Positions 34,393 through 42,207 of a DNA stretch of 47,109 bases are shown here, one piece after another; within the stretch, counting starts at the first letter, position 1; each line of letters opens with the position of its first letter. The translations under genes were made by a program, and so were the position numbers. The stretch comes from CAYLYM01 sp964387645 (GTDB lineage: Bacteria; Calditrichota; Calditrichia; RBG-13-44-9): contig CAYLYM010000015.1 in NCBI GenBank assembly GCA_964387645.1, forward strand, positions 1-47,109. Reading direction: 5' to 3'. The notes beneath the pieces are model-generated. The model was not told the DNA's origin and ran no database searches. It was given only the letters and a program-made list of their open reading frames with translations.

Positions 34393-34950
34393 TTAATTGA
34401 ATTTTACAAGTTTTTTACTGATTTCCATTGCAATATTAGGGTCCATAGATGCCAAAATCTTAGCTGCCTGCCGATCATTCATGGCAGAAATAATAGCAAC
34501 TACTATATCAGTATTCAATCCGGAAAGAATCTGAGCAGCCTCTTCAGGTGCCATTTTTTCGTAAATTTTTGCCGCTTGCTTAGTGCTCTTTACATCAGTT
34601 TCTGAATTAGCTTGTGAAATTTTAAGGTCTTTTTGCTTAATTTGTTCTTTTAGTCTTTTATTCTCTTCGGCCATTTTTTGTAGCATGATTTGTAGGCTGT
34701 CAATTAATTTTGTAGTTTGTTTTTCATCAGGTTTATACTTTACACTTACAGAATCAGTAAAAGTGAGAGAGTCAGTCTGCACATTTATAGAATCGACAAA
34801 AGTGAGAGAATCGGTCTGCACATTTACAGAATCAGCCTGGACTGTCGGATTAATGGCTTCTGGAATTGAATGCATTGTACCCATAATAATGGTCATCAAT
34901 GTTAATATGACAATAAAAGTAAATGTGAAGAATAGAATAACTTTTGCCAT
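34393..34950 (-). CDS. motE: MotE-like / MgtE-N-domain flagellar protein
   Basis: The 185 residues start with a membrane helix (about 3-25), then a Ser/Thr/Asp-rich segment containing a 13-residue tandem repeat (VQTDSLTFVDSIN, VQTDSLTFTDSVS), a coiled coil (about 75-115), and a C-terminal domain (about 125-180) with AKIYEKMAPEEAAQILSGL and NDRQAAKILASMDPNIA, the MgtE-N fold seen in FliG and MotE proteins. MotE-type proteins are periplasmic and act with the stator (MotC). Position between fliJ and fliK is standard for this protein. Confidence 0.75.
   Translation of the reverse strand: MAKVILFFTFTFIVILTLMTIIMGTMHSIPEAINPTVQADSVNVQTDSLTFVDSINVQTDSLTFTDSVSVKYKPDEKQTTKLIDSLQIMLQKMAEENKRLKEQIKQKDLKISQANSETDVKSTKQAAKIYEKMAPEEAAQILSGLNTDIVVAIISAMNDRQAAKILASMDPNIAMEISKKLVKFN
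34742..34838 (-). repeat. 39-bp tandem repeat inside the motE-like gene
   Basis: Two 39-bp units (34742-34780 and 34781-34819) and a partial third (34820-34838) share the pattern ACATTTACAGAATC...AAAGTGAGAGAATC...GTCTGC on the plus strand. It encodes a 13-residue periplasmic repeat and keeps the reading frame, so copy number could vary without frameshift. Confidence 0.8.
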
Positions 34951-34976
34951 ATTTCATCATTCCATACTTTTTAATC

Positions 34977-35420
34977 TTACAAATTTCCTGAATTATGAGC
35001 CCCAATGACAGCAATCTCGTCCAATAATACTTGTTCTTTTTTTTGCTGTTCGACTATATAAATTTCATTATATTTATCTTTTAATTTTGATAAAACTTTT
35101 TTATCCTGTTGGGTTTCGATGAGTTTTTTTCTTAGCTGTTCAATTTTGATATTTAAATCGGCTATTTCCTTTTTCTGTAGTTCAATCTCATCTAAGTATT
35201 GATAATAATAACTATATTCCAATTTAATTTCTGAAATTGTCTGTTCTTTATCAAGATGCATTTTGCTGCAAAATTCTTCAAAATTATTCAACAACCGATT
35301 CAATTCCTTCTCAGATTCTGCTTTCTGTTTCTTTAAAAGCGCCAGATCTTTTTTCATCTTTTTTAAAACCATTTCCTTGACATCCAGAACTTTCTGTAAT
35401 CGAAAATCAAATTTCTTCAT
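34977..35420 (-). CDS. fliJ: Flagellar export protein FliJ
   Basis: FliJ is a coiled-coil rod that connects the FliI ATPase to the export gate and recycles chaperones. The 147 residues are almost all coiled coil, with the family's FRLQKVLDVKEMVLKKMKKDLALLKKQ start (split here across the helix) and Lys/Glu/Gln periodicity throughout. It follows fliI, the standard order. Sequence similarity in this family is low, so the context matters for the call. Confidence 0.88.
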   Translation of the reverse strand: MKKFDFRLQKVLDVKEMVLKKMKKDLALLKKQKAESEKELNRLLNNFEEFCSKMHLDKEQTISEIKLEYSYYYQYLDEIELQKKEIADLNIKIEQLRKKLIETQQDKKVLSKLKDKYNEIYIVEQQKKEQVLLDEIAVIGAHNSGNL

Positions 35421-35471
35421 TTTTTTTTCATCCCTGAATGTTTTGTCTTCCCTGTAATTTTATATATCGAA

Positions 35472-36791
35472 TCAATCTTCCATTAACTTTACTAATTGGT
35501 GAATACTACTTTCTAAATTGCTTTTTTCATCAATATTCTGTTTAAGAAAATTTCTAATATCATTAATCTTCTTTATTGAATAGTCTACTTTAGGATTGCT
35601 TCCCTTCACATATGCACCAATATTAATTAGGTCTTCCGCTTCTTTGTAAGTTGCCAGTGTATCTAGTAGTTTTGTGGCAGCTTCTCGATGTTTTGAATCG
35701 GTAATATTGTTCATAACCCGACTAATACTTTCAAGAACTTCAATAGCAGGATAATGTCCAGCAGCGGCTAACCGTCTGGACAAAACAATGTGCCCGTCTA
35801 AAATTGCCCGTGAAGCATCTGCAATAGGTTCATTCATGTCATCACCTTCAACCAAAACAGTATAAAGACCTGTAATACTTCCTTTTTTATCTGTTCCGGC
35901 TCTTTCCAGTAATTGGGGTAAAAAAGCAAAGACCGAAGGTGTATAGCCTCTAGTGGTTGGTGGTTCTCCAATAGCAAGACCAATTTCTCTCAACGCCATT
36001 GCAACTCTGGTTAACGAATCCATCATCAATATCACATTTTTACCTTGATCACGGAAATACTCTGCAATCGTGGTTGCCACCAGTGAAGCTTTTAATCGGA
36101 TAAGTGCAGGCTGATCGCTGGTTGCCACGACCACCACAGAACGTCTCATTCCCTCTTCCCCCAGATCTTTTTCTATGAACTCCCGGACTTCCCTACCTCG
36201 TTCACCAATCAAACCAATGACATTAACATCTGCATTGGTGTTTCGGGCAATCATGCCTAGTAAAGTACTTTTTCCGACACCACTTCCGGCAAAAATTCCA
36301 ACGCGTTGCCCCCTACCTATGGTTGTCAGCGCATCAATAGCCCTTATACCAGTAGAGACAGGTTGATCTATTGGGGTACGCCATAATGGATGAGGAGGCT
36401 TTGCATAGACAGACCTTTTACTTGTGTTCAAAACTGGACCCAGATTATCGATCGGATGACCTAAACCATCAAGTATTCGGCCCAGTAGAGCATCACCAAC
36501 CTGAACTGCTAATTGTTCTCCCGTGGCTACAATATCACTCCCCGGGGAAATTCCACGCATTTCTCCCAAAGACATAGAAAGCACTTTATCGCCTCGAAAT
36601 CCTACCACTTCTGCTGGAAAACCATTTTCTTCACCAGGTGGATAAATTAAACAAACCTCACCTATTGCAGACTTTGGACCAAGAGATTCTATAAGTAATC
36701 CAACTACTTCGGTAACTCTTCCATGTAGTTTTACTGGTTCTATGTATTCTAGCTTATTCTTCAAATATTCTATTTTTTGTGTCAGATTCAT
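35472..36791 (-). CDS. fliI: Flagellum-specific ATPase FliI
   Basis: FliI is the ATPase of the export apparatus, homologous to F1 beta subunits. The 439 residues have an N-terminal beta barrel (about 1-90), the nucleotide-binding domain with Walker A GIFAGSGVGKST (about 165-176) and Walker B NVILMMDSLTRVAMA, the ERGREVREF motif, and a C-terminal helical domain. Length and motifs are standard; it lies nine bases from fliH. Confidence 0.98.
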   Translation of the reverse strand: MNLTQKIEYLKNKLEYIEPVKLHGRVTEVVGLLIESLGPKSAIGEVCLIYPPGEENGFPAEVVGFRGDKVLSMSLGEMRGISPGSDIVATGEQLAVQVGDALLGRILDGLGHPIDNLGPVLNTSKRSVYAKPPHPLWRTPIDQPVSTGIRAIDALTTIGRGQRVGIFAGSGVGKSTLLGMIARNTNADVNVIGLIGERGREVREFIEKDLGEEGMRRSVVVVATSDQPALIRLKASLVATTIAEYFRDQGKNVILMMDSLTRVAMALREIGLAIGEPPTTRGYTPSVFAFLPQLLERAGTDKKGSITGLYTVLVEGDDMNEPIADASRAILDGHIVLSRRLAAAGHYPAIEVLESISRVMNNITDSKHREAATKLLDTLATYKEAEDLINIGAYVKGSNPKVDYSIKKINDIRNFLKQNIDEKSNLESSIHQLVKLMED

Positions 36792-36799
36792 TCAGCCAC

Positions 36800-37492
36800 T
36801 TAATCTTTTTCTTGTGATTTCAATTCTTTCCGAAGTTCTTGAATAAGTTTTGTTATTTGAGTTTCGATTCTTGCATCAATTTTGCCATGTTCTGTTTCAA
36901 CAATGCATCCACCGCGTTGAATCCGGGGATCCTTTTTAATGATAATTTTCTCCAAACTTGGTAACTGTTTATTTAAATCATTTTGTAAATCATTAATATC
37001 TTGAACATCAGCGGGATTCAAATAGAAAGTAACAATGGGTTCATTACTGATTATTTGTAATACTTTTTCGATAGAGTTTTGTACTAAATTTTTTACAAAC
37101 GGTGGTATTTCTGGCACAACCCGTTCTACTAATTTTAAAGAAAAATCTAATAATAAATTTTCAGTTTGTTGGATTACTTGTTGCTTATTGTTTTCAATGC
37201 TTTGAATAACTTTATTTAAATGATCTATTTTTTCCCTATAATCAGCTTCGGCTTGTTGATAACCCGCTAGTTTTCCTTCTTCCAAACCTTTCTCATAAGC
37301 AAACTGAATTTCCTGTTGAAAATCTTTTTGAGAGATTTGCAATTTCTCTTCAATTTCTTGAGCTGATTGTTCACCTAATCCTTCCTGAAATTCACCACTT
37401 CCAGGAGCATTATCTTCTTTTTCTATTGGTAGAACAACTATTCTTTTAATTGGCTGTTGAATCTTAATAATGCGATTAGACAATAATCTCAT
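36800..37492 (-). CDS. fliH: Flagellar assembly protein FliH
   Basis: FliH is the stator-like regulator of FliI and helps dock it at the base of the motor. The 230 residues show a charged N-terminal region, a coiled-coil middle with EEGKLAGYQQAEADYREKIDH, and a C-terminal V-ATPase-E-like domain with NPADVQDINDL and RGGCIVETEHGKIDARIETQ. The start was placed at the ATG with GGGG eight bases upstream; an upstream in-frame start would overlap fliG by 56 bases. As chosen it overlaps the fliG end by 17 bases. Confidence 0.9.
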   Translation of the reverse strand: MRLLSNRIIKIQQPIKRIVVLPIEKEDNAPGSGEFQEGLGEQSAQEIEEKLQISQKDFQQEIQFAYEKGLEEGKLAGYQQAEADYREKIDHLNKVIQSIENNKQQVIQQTENLLLDFSLKLVERVVPEIPPFVKNLVQNSIEKVLQIISNEPIVTFYLNPADVQDINDLQNDLNKQLPSLEKIIIKKDPRIQRGGCIVETEHGKIDARIETQITKLIQELRKELKSQEKD

Positions 37493-38519
37493 CCTCTTTT
37501 CCCCTACCTGCAATAAAGATTTCGCCTTCATCTTCTAATTGCTTGATAATTTCAATAATACGTCGTTGGGCTTCTTCAACTTCCTTCAGTCTAACTGGAC
37601 CCATAAATTCAAGATCTTCTTTAAGTAATTGAGCAGCACGTTCAGACATATTCTTAAATATTTTTTCTTTGATATTATCATCCGCCGCTTTTAGCGCCAG
37701 CGCCAGATCTTTCTTATCCACTCGCTTAAGAATTTTCTGAATACTCCGGTCATCAATTAAGACAATATCTTCGAATACGAACATTAAGCTTTTAATCTGG
37801 GAGGCTAATTCGGGATCACGTTCTTCCAGATAATTTAAAATGCTGCGTTCGGTCATTTTATTCGCTTTATTCAAAATCTCAGCCAGAGCTTTTGCACCAC
37901 CGGTTTTACTCATGTCTTCTGAAATAACCGTTTCAGCAAGTGAATCTACTACTTCTTCAATTTCTTTTAACAGGTGCGGAGAAATTTTGCCCAGCGTCGC
38001 AATTCGCATGGCTACATCATTTCGTAAATCTTCTGGAAATTCGGCAAGCACTTCTGCCGTCTGCTCGGGTGTCAAATGTGAAAGAATTAAAGCAATTGTT
38101 TGAGGATGTTCCTTATTTAAAAAATTTACTAATTGGCTGGAATCCGCTCTTTTTAAGGTATTAAAGCCACGCACTTGTGTCGCCGATTTTATTTTCTCAA
38201 TAAGTTCACGGGCTTCGTTTATTCCAAAAGCTTTTTCCAAGACAGTTTGTGCAAACTCAATACCTCCTTTGGCAATATAATCTTGAGCCTTCAGCAGATG
38301 ATAAAACTCTTGAATTACGGCTTTGATCGTTTTTGATGGTACGGCATCTAATTCTGCTATCTCCATACTAATTTTTTCAATCTCAGAAGCAGTTAGACGT
38401 TTAAATATTTCTGCGGCATCTTCCTCCGAAAGCGAAATAAGAAAAATAGCCGCTTTCCGATACCCGCTAAGATTCTTAATGTCTTTTCTAGATTCTATAA
38501 TTTTTTCTATGACTCCCAT
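37476..38519 (-). CDS. fliG: Flagellar motor switch protein FliG
   Basis: FliG joins the MS-ring to the C-ring and contacts MotA to generate torque. The 347 residues have the N-terminal FliF-binding domain (GYRKAAIFLISLSEEDAAEIFKRL), the middle domain with the EHPQTIALILSHLTPEQTAEVL motif, and the C-terminal torque domain with charged helix VDKKDLALALKAADDN and GPVRLKEVEEAQRRI. A GTG at 38556-38558 would add 13 residues and overlap fliF by 31 bases; the ATG at 38517-38519 is eight bases past the fliF stop and preferred, though its binding site is weak. Confidence 0.95.
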   Translation of the reverse strand: MGVIEKIIESRKDIKNLSGYRKAAIFLISLSEEDAAEIFKRLTASEIEKISMEIAELDAVPSKTIKAVIQEFYHLLKAQDYIAKGGIEFAQTVLEKAFGINEARELIEKIKSATQVRGFNTLKRADSSQLVNFLNKEHPQTIALILSHLTPEQTAEVLAEFPEDLRNDVAMRIATLGKISPHLLKEIEEVVDSLAETVISEDMSKTGGAKALAEILNKANKMTERSILNYLEERDPELASQIKSLMFVFEDIVLIDDRSIQKILKRVDKKDLALALKAADDNIKEKIFKNMSERAAQLLKEDLEFMGPVRLKEVEEAQRRIIEIIKQLEDEGEIFIAGRGKEDEIIV

Positions 38520-38527
38520 ATCTTCTT

Positions 38528-40150
38528 CTATCTCATATTTTCGTCTTCTGTCAACCACACTTTGAGTAATTTTGCCGCTTCGTCCGGCCTCTCTTTAATA
38601 AAACTCTCTAAATTCTTTGTGAGTGGATTCTTACTACTTAACGATTTAAAGAAATCTTCGGCTACTATAACCTCTTCATCCAGTTTCTGATCCTTTCCTC
38701 TCTGCAATTCAGATGTTGAGTCACCTGCATCGGGTAATTGGGGTATCTTCCCTGCTTTTTGCAATGCTAGAATTTGCTCTTTAATTTGTTCGTTCCTTTG
38801 TTTTACATGACTGAAAAGTGAACGTATGATGAGCATCGATGCAATGATTGCCAGAATTAAAAATATTTTTTCAATCAGGTTATACCAATTATCCCATAAT
38901 TTAGGTGATTCTGGCTCGAATAGTTCTTCTTCTAAAGATGGAACAGAAAAATCAATATTTACCACAGATACCTGGTCACCCCGTTCTTCCTTAAATCCTA
39001 CAGCCGTTCTTACCAATTCAGTTAACATTTCCATTTCTTTTGGTGAGCGTGGCGTGTATTTGACCTTTCTTTTGCCATCTTTATCTGTAACTATTTCCCG
39101 TTTATTATTGACCATTACAGCAACCGATAATCGTTCAATATTACCAACTCCTTCTACGATATGCTGAATAGTTTTATTCACTTCATAATTAGTTAAAGTG
39201 CTACTGTGTTTGGAAGTAAGAGCCCCGGTATCCGTGGTGCCTACAACCGGATTGCTTTCTTCCTGGATTTCTTCGCTAACTACAGCCGTGTTATCCGGAT
39301 CGTATTCTTCAATATTTTTTTCCACCTGTCTAAAATTTAGCTCAGCCGTTACTCTCACGACTGCATTTCCTGGCCCAATTACCTGATCCAACATGGATTG
39401 CGCCTTTTGAGCCAGGTAATCCTCTGCTTTTCGAGTAAGCTCTAACTGCGAAGCGCTCATCGTTAATAAATCATTCGGACTCTGCTTTTCCGAAAGGATC
39501 CTACCACGTGTATCCATTATAGTAATGTTTTCGGGTTCTAATCCCTCCACGCTACTGGCGATTAAATGGCTAATACCCAGCACGGTATTTTGAGAAAGTT
39601 TACCGCGTCCCTTCAATCGCAAAATTACCGATGCCGAAGGTTCTTCTTGATCTTCCTTAAATAGGGCTTCTCTGGGAATCACAATATGAACTCTCGCACC
39701 TTCCACTGATTCAATCTGTTCAATGGTCCGCGCCAATTCTCCTTCTAAAGCACGACGGTAATTCACCTGCTGTATAAAATCGGTCATACCCAAATTGGTT
39801 TTATCAAAAATTTCATACCCAACACTACTGCTCTCCGGGATACCTTCTTGCGCAAAAGCCAGACGCAATTCATAGACTTTATCTGATGGAACGAATATGG
39901 TAGTGCCACCATTCTCTAACTTATAGTCAATCTTTTGTTCTTTTAGCTTTTCTAAGATTTTCCCCGCATCCTTTTGAGAAAGGTTTGAAAAAAGTATATC
40001 ATAGTTCGGCCGCGAAGTCCAGGTCAGCACTAATAGAAGAATAGCTAAACCGATCGCTAAACTAGTAAAAAATATCAATTTTTGTCGAAGCGTTAAACGG
40101 GAAAAGAAAAAGTTGATCTGGTCACGAATTTGATCTGAAGTGCCTGCCAT
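38528..40150 (-). CDS. fliF: Flagellar MS-ring protein FliF
   Basis: FliF forms the MS-ring in the inner membrane, the first structure of the basal body. The 540 residues have membrane helices near 25-47 and 430-452, ring-building motifs between (YDILFSNLSQKDAGKILEKL, NYRRALEGELARTIEQIESV, VRVTAELNF), and a C-terminal cytoplasmic tail ending in PDEAAKLLKVWLTEDENMR, the FliG-binding segment. AAGGA lies 10 bases before the ATG. Confidence 0.97.
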   Translation of the reverse strand: MAGTSDQIRDQINFFFSRLTLRQKLIFFTSLAIGLAILLLVLTWTSRPNYDILFSNLSQKDAGKILEKLKEQKIDYKLENGGTTIFVPSDKVYELRLAFAQEGIPESSSVGYEIFDKTNLGMTDFIQQVNYRRALEGELARTIEQIESVEGARVHIVIPREALFKEDQEEPSASVILRLKGRGKLSQNTVLGISHLIASSVEGLEPENITIMDTRGRILSEKQSPNDLLTMSASQLELTRKAEDYLAQKAQSMLDQVIGPGNAVVRVTAELNFRQVEKNIEEYDPDNTAVVSEEIQEESNPVVGTTDTGALTSKHSSTLTNYEVNKTIQHIVEGVGNIERLSVAVMVNNKREIVTDKDGKRKVKYTPRSPKEMEMLTELVRTAVGFKEERGDQVSVVNIDFSVPSLEEELFEPESPKLWDNWYNLIEKIFLILAIIASMLIIRSLFSHVKQRNEQIKEQILALQKAGKIPQLPDAGDSTSELQRGKDQKLDEEVIVAEDFFKSLSSKNPLTKNLESFIKERPDEAAKLLKVWLTEDENMR

Positions 40151-40191
40151 AGGAAGACATCCTTGTTATTTAATCCTTCAGTTAATAAAAT

Positions 40192-40488
40192 TCAAAGTTG
40201 CATGCGCATGATTTCTTGATATGATTCTACCAATTTATTTCTAATCTCAAGAAGTAGTTCAAGACTTATTCTTGCTTTTTGAGCAGCAATCGTTACTTGA
40301 TGGAGATCTGTAATTTCGCCCTTGAGAAAAGCCTCGGTCGTTTCCGCATCTTCTATTTGTAATTGATTTACTTCCTGTAAGAAATTAGTCAAAGTATCTT
40401 TGAACGATTTATCAGAAACTTTCTCAGAACCTTCATTATTCTGGAGCACAGATATTAGGTTTTGTCTATTCTCTACTTTATTAATCAT
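40192..40488 (-). CDS. fliE: Flagellar hook-basal body protein FliE
   Basis: FliE connects the MS-ring to the rod. The 98 residues include the core blocks FKDTLTNFLQEVNQLQIEDAE, FLKGEITDLHQVTIAAQKARISLEL and the ending NKLVESYQEIMRMQL, typical for the family. It starts three bases after the preceding stop with GGGGG six bases upstream and is followed by fliF after 41 bases. Confidence 0.95.
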   Translation of the reverse strand: MINKVENRQNLISVLQNNEGSEKVSDKSFKDTLTNFLQEVNQLQIEDAETTEAFLKGEITDLHQVTIAAQKARISLELLLEIRNKLVESYQEIMRMQL

Positions 40489-40491
40489 AAC

Positions 40492-40779
40492 CTACCCCCG
40501 AACGTCAATTATTTGTCCTTTCTCTACCTGGATTTTGTTTTGATTTTGCAAATAACGGTTAATCTTTTTCCGATCTTGTGGATATAGCTTTTCAAAAAAT
40601 TTTTTCTCTGCACTGTTTAAAGTAAGTTCGGGACGATAATCTTCAGGTATGTTGACCTTATTCTGAGTAGTCTGATTTTGTGCAGTTTGATTTGTTTTCT
40701 CGGCAATTGATGAATTTTTGTGCGATCTTTGAATTAAAGGATTCTGGTATATTTTAAAGGTCGAATCATAAATCTTCAT
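40492..40779 (-). CDS. Small unknown protein between flgC and fliE
   Basis: The 95-residue product has no recognised family, signal peptide or membrane helix. It starts with a polar Asn/Gln/Ser/Thr-rich half (about 10-45) and ends in a compact half: PELTLNSAEKKFFEKLYPQD, RKKINRYLQNQNK and the terminal KGQIIDVRG. A strong GGAGGAGG lies just before the ATG at 40777-40779 (an upstream TTG is also in frame), and the gene is tightly spaced between flgC and fliE, so it is surely expressed with them. It may be a lineage-specific rod or MS-ring accessory, by position only. Confidence 0.7.
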   Translation of the reverse strand: MKIYDSTFKIYQNPLIQRSHKNSSIAEKTNQTAQNQTTQNKVNIPEDYRPELTLNSAEKKFFEKLYPQDRKKINRYLQNQNKIQVEKGQIIDVRG

Positions 40780-40793
40780 CAAGCCCTCCTCCT

Positions 40794-41288
40794 TTAAATA
40801 TCTAATGCAGCTTTAGCCATTTTTTTTGCGGCATCTATGGCTGTCAAATTTGCTTCGTAGCTACGCGAAGCGTTGATCATTTCGACCATTTCAGAAACGA
40901 GATTAATATCAGGATAATAAACGTATCCATTTTCATCAGCATCTGGATGATCAGGATCATAAACTACTTTAAAACCCGACCGGTCTTCCTGTATCTCAGC
41001 TTCTACCGCAATCTCTTGCGAGTTCTTACGTTGTACATTAGACATTGCTGATAAATGTCTGGGATTAGTAGTTGTTAGTTTATTCACTTTTTTCCTTAAA
41101 ACAATCTCAAAACCATTTTCTTTTTTGGATTTCATTATTACCACTTTTCGACGGTAAGGCCCACCTTCCTCGGTTCGAGTTGTCTCAATATTAGCAATAT
41201 TACTGGAAATTGCATCCAATTTTTTACGTTGGGCTCTCAAACCACTTGCTGAAATATTTAATGAACTGAATAGTTTGTCAATTGACAT
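40794..41288 (-). CDS. flgC: Flagellar rod protein FlgC
   Basis: FlgC is a proximal rod subunit exported through the type III apparatus. The 164 residues contain LFSSLNISASGLRAQRKKLD, the rod signature SNIANIETTRTEEGGPYRRK, and the C-terminal EMVEMINASRSYEANLTAIDAAK typical of the family. AAGGAG lies nine bases before the ATG, and the gene follows flgB by 19 bases. Confidence 0.97.
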   Translation of the reverse strand: MSIDKLFSSLNISASGLRAQRKKLDAISSNIANIETTRTEEGGPYRRKVVIMKSKKENGFEIVLRKKVNKLTTTNPRHLSAMSNVQRKNSQEIAVEAEIQEDRSGFKVVYDPDHPDADENGYVYYPDINLVSEMVEMINASRSYEANLTAIDAAKKMAKAALDI

Positions 41289-41307
41289 ATTTCACTGCTC
41301 CTTGTGT

Positions 41308-41727
41308 TTACATATCAAACCTTCCTTTTATGCTGGCACGAATGGCCGCAAAATTTCTAGATATTAATTTACTGGCGAACAAAAATCGAATTTCATTTTT
41401 GACCTGATCCACCATCTCCGTTTCAATATCCACATTATTCATTCCACTGACCAAATCGGTGGAAACATCCTCTACTACAACTGGCTCTACTTCTGTGATG
41501 CGGTTAGCACCAATAGGAAGATGTTTACTATTCGTACGTTTGCCAGAAATCCTATTATCCATGGCATTCTGTAGTTCTTCCTCAAATTTTACTTCTTTGC
41601 GGCGGTATCCCGGGGTTTGTACATTGGCAATATTACTGGCAATTGCCTTTTGTCTTAATGCATAAACATCTAAACCTTTAGCGAGATTAGGAATAACGGT
41701 GTTTTTAAAAAGAAAATTTTTTATCAT
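41308..41727 (-). CDS. flgB: Flagellar rod protein FlgB
   Basis: FlgB is the innermost rod subunit. The 139 residues contain the rod signature ASNIANVQTPGYRRKEVKFE and the C-terminal NVDIETEMVDQVKNEIRFLF motif. AAGGGG lies four bases before the ATG. It is the first gene of the flgB-to-flgE operon, with a sigma-54-type promoter about 32 bases upstream of the start codon. Confidence 0.97.
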   Translation of the reverse strand: MIKNFLFKNTVIPNLAKGLDVYALRQKAIASNIANVQTPGYRRKEVKFEEELQNAMDNRISGKRTNSKHLPIGANRITEVEPVVVEDVSTDLVSGMNNVDIETEMVDQVKNEIRFLFASKLISRNFAAIRASIKGRFDM

Positions 41728-41758
41728 TTTTCCCCTTAAATTTTTATTTTATTTGCTC

Positions 41759-41774
41759 TGCAATCTTAATGCCA
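41759..41774 (-). promoter_or_regulatory. Predicted sigma-54 promoter upstream of flgB
   Basis: On the minus strand TGGCATTAAGATTGCA matches the RpoN consensus TGGCAC-N5-TTGCW with only the sixth and seventh positions off, and GG/GC exactly 12 apart. The transcript start would be near 41748, giving a leader of about 20 bases with the AAGGGG site. It is the only promoter-like element seen for the 12.5-kb flgB-to-flgE group. Confidence 0.75.
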
Positions 41775-41857
41775 TAACATTTATAAAGAATGGATAATTA
41801 TCATAAATACTATATATTCAAATACTTATTGCAATAACTATATGCCATTTTTACTCC

Positions 41858-41929
41858 GCTTGAAAAAAAATATGTTGAAATTTCAAGCACTGATTGATCA
41901 AAATTTCGGCATAGTTGAATTTTCGGCAT
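41858..41929. promoter_or_regulatory. Repeated motif and inverted repeats upstream of the flgB promoter
   Basis: Two copies of TTTCGGCAT (41904-41912 and 41921-41929) lie 17 bases apart, about 155-180 bases upstream of the predicted flgB transcript start; on the minus strand they read ATGCCGAAA. Close by are the palindrome TTGAAATTTCAA (41875-41886) and GCTTGAAA/TTTCAAGC arms (41858-41865 and 41881-41888). The distance is typical for sigma-54 activator sites, but the protein bound is unknown. Confidence 0.4.
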
Positions 41930-41997
41930 GTATGCCTGAATATTAAATGATTTTTTTAATCTGAATTCACATTTTGTTGATATCCCAGGGTATTTCT

Positions 41998-42052
41998 TTT
42001 AAATCAATTGATGACAGAAAAGTTTATGTGATTATAAACATTTATTTAAAGC
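41998..42052 (+). repeat. 55-bp sequence left of the scaffold gap, identical to the right flank
   Basis: The 55 bases ending at the gap are the same as the 55 bases starting at 42153, in the same orientation. They end exactly at the contig edge, which suggests a k-mer overlap between contigs rather than a biological repeat. Confidence 0.9.
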
Positions 42053-42152
42053 NNNNNNNNNNNNNNNNNNNNNNNNNNNNNNNNNNNNNNNNNNNNNNNN
42101 NNNNNNNNNNNNNNNNNNNNNNNNNNNNNNNNNNNNNNNNNNNNNNNNNNNN
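42053..42152. other. Scaffold gap of 100 N
   Basis: Exactly 100 unknown bases, the usual placeholder for a gap of unknown length. Nothing can be said of its content; an apparent open frame across it (41974-42186) is an artefact. Confidence 0.99.
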
Positions 42153-42207
42153 TTTAAATCAATTGATGACAGAAAAGTTTATGTGATTATAAACATTTAT
42201 TTAAAGC
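42153..42207 (+). repeat. 55-bp sequence right of the scaffold gap, identical to the left flank
   Basis: Second copy of the 55-bp flank, starting exactly at the gap edge. It contains a short inverted repeat (GTTTAT with ATAAAC, six-base loop). Confidence 0.9.

Noticed and set aside
41830..41847. Second sigma-54-like string TGGCATATAGTTATTGCA upstream of flgB
   Set aside because: The GG-GC distance is two bases too long, which RpoN does not tolerate well; the string at 41759-41774 has exact spacing.
41974..42186. Open frame of 70 codons spanning the N-run
   Set aside because: Half of it is unknown bases; it exists only because N codons are not stops.
41998..42207. Start of a CRISPR array at the gap
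   Set aside because: Only one repeat type flanks unknown sequence; 55 bases is too long for a usual repeat, no spacer is visible, and no cas gene is nearby.
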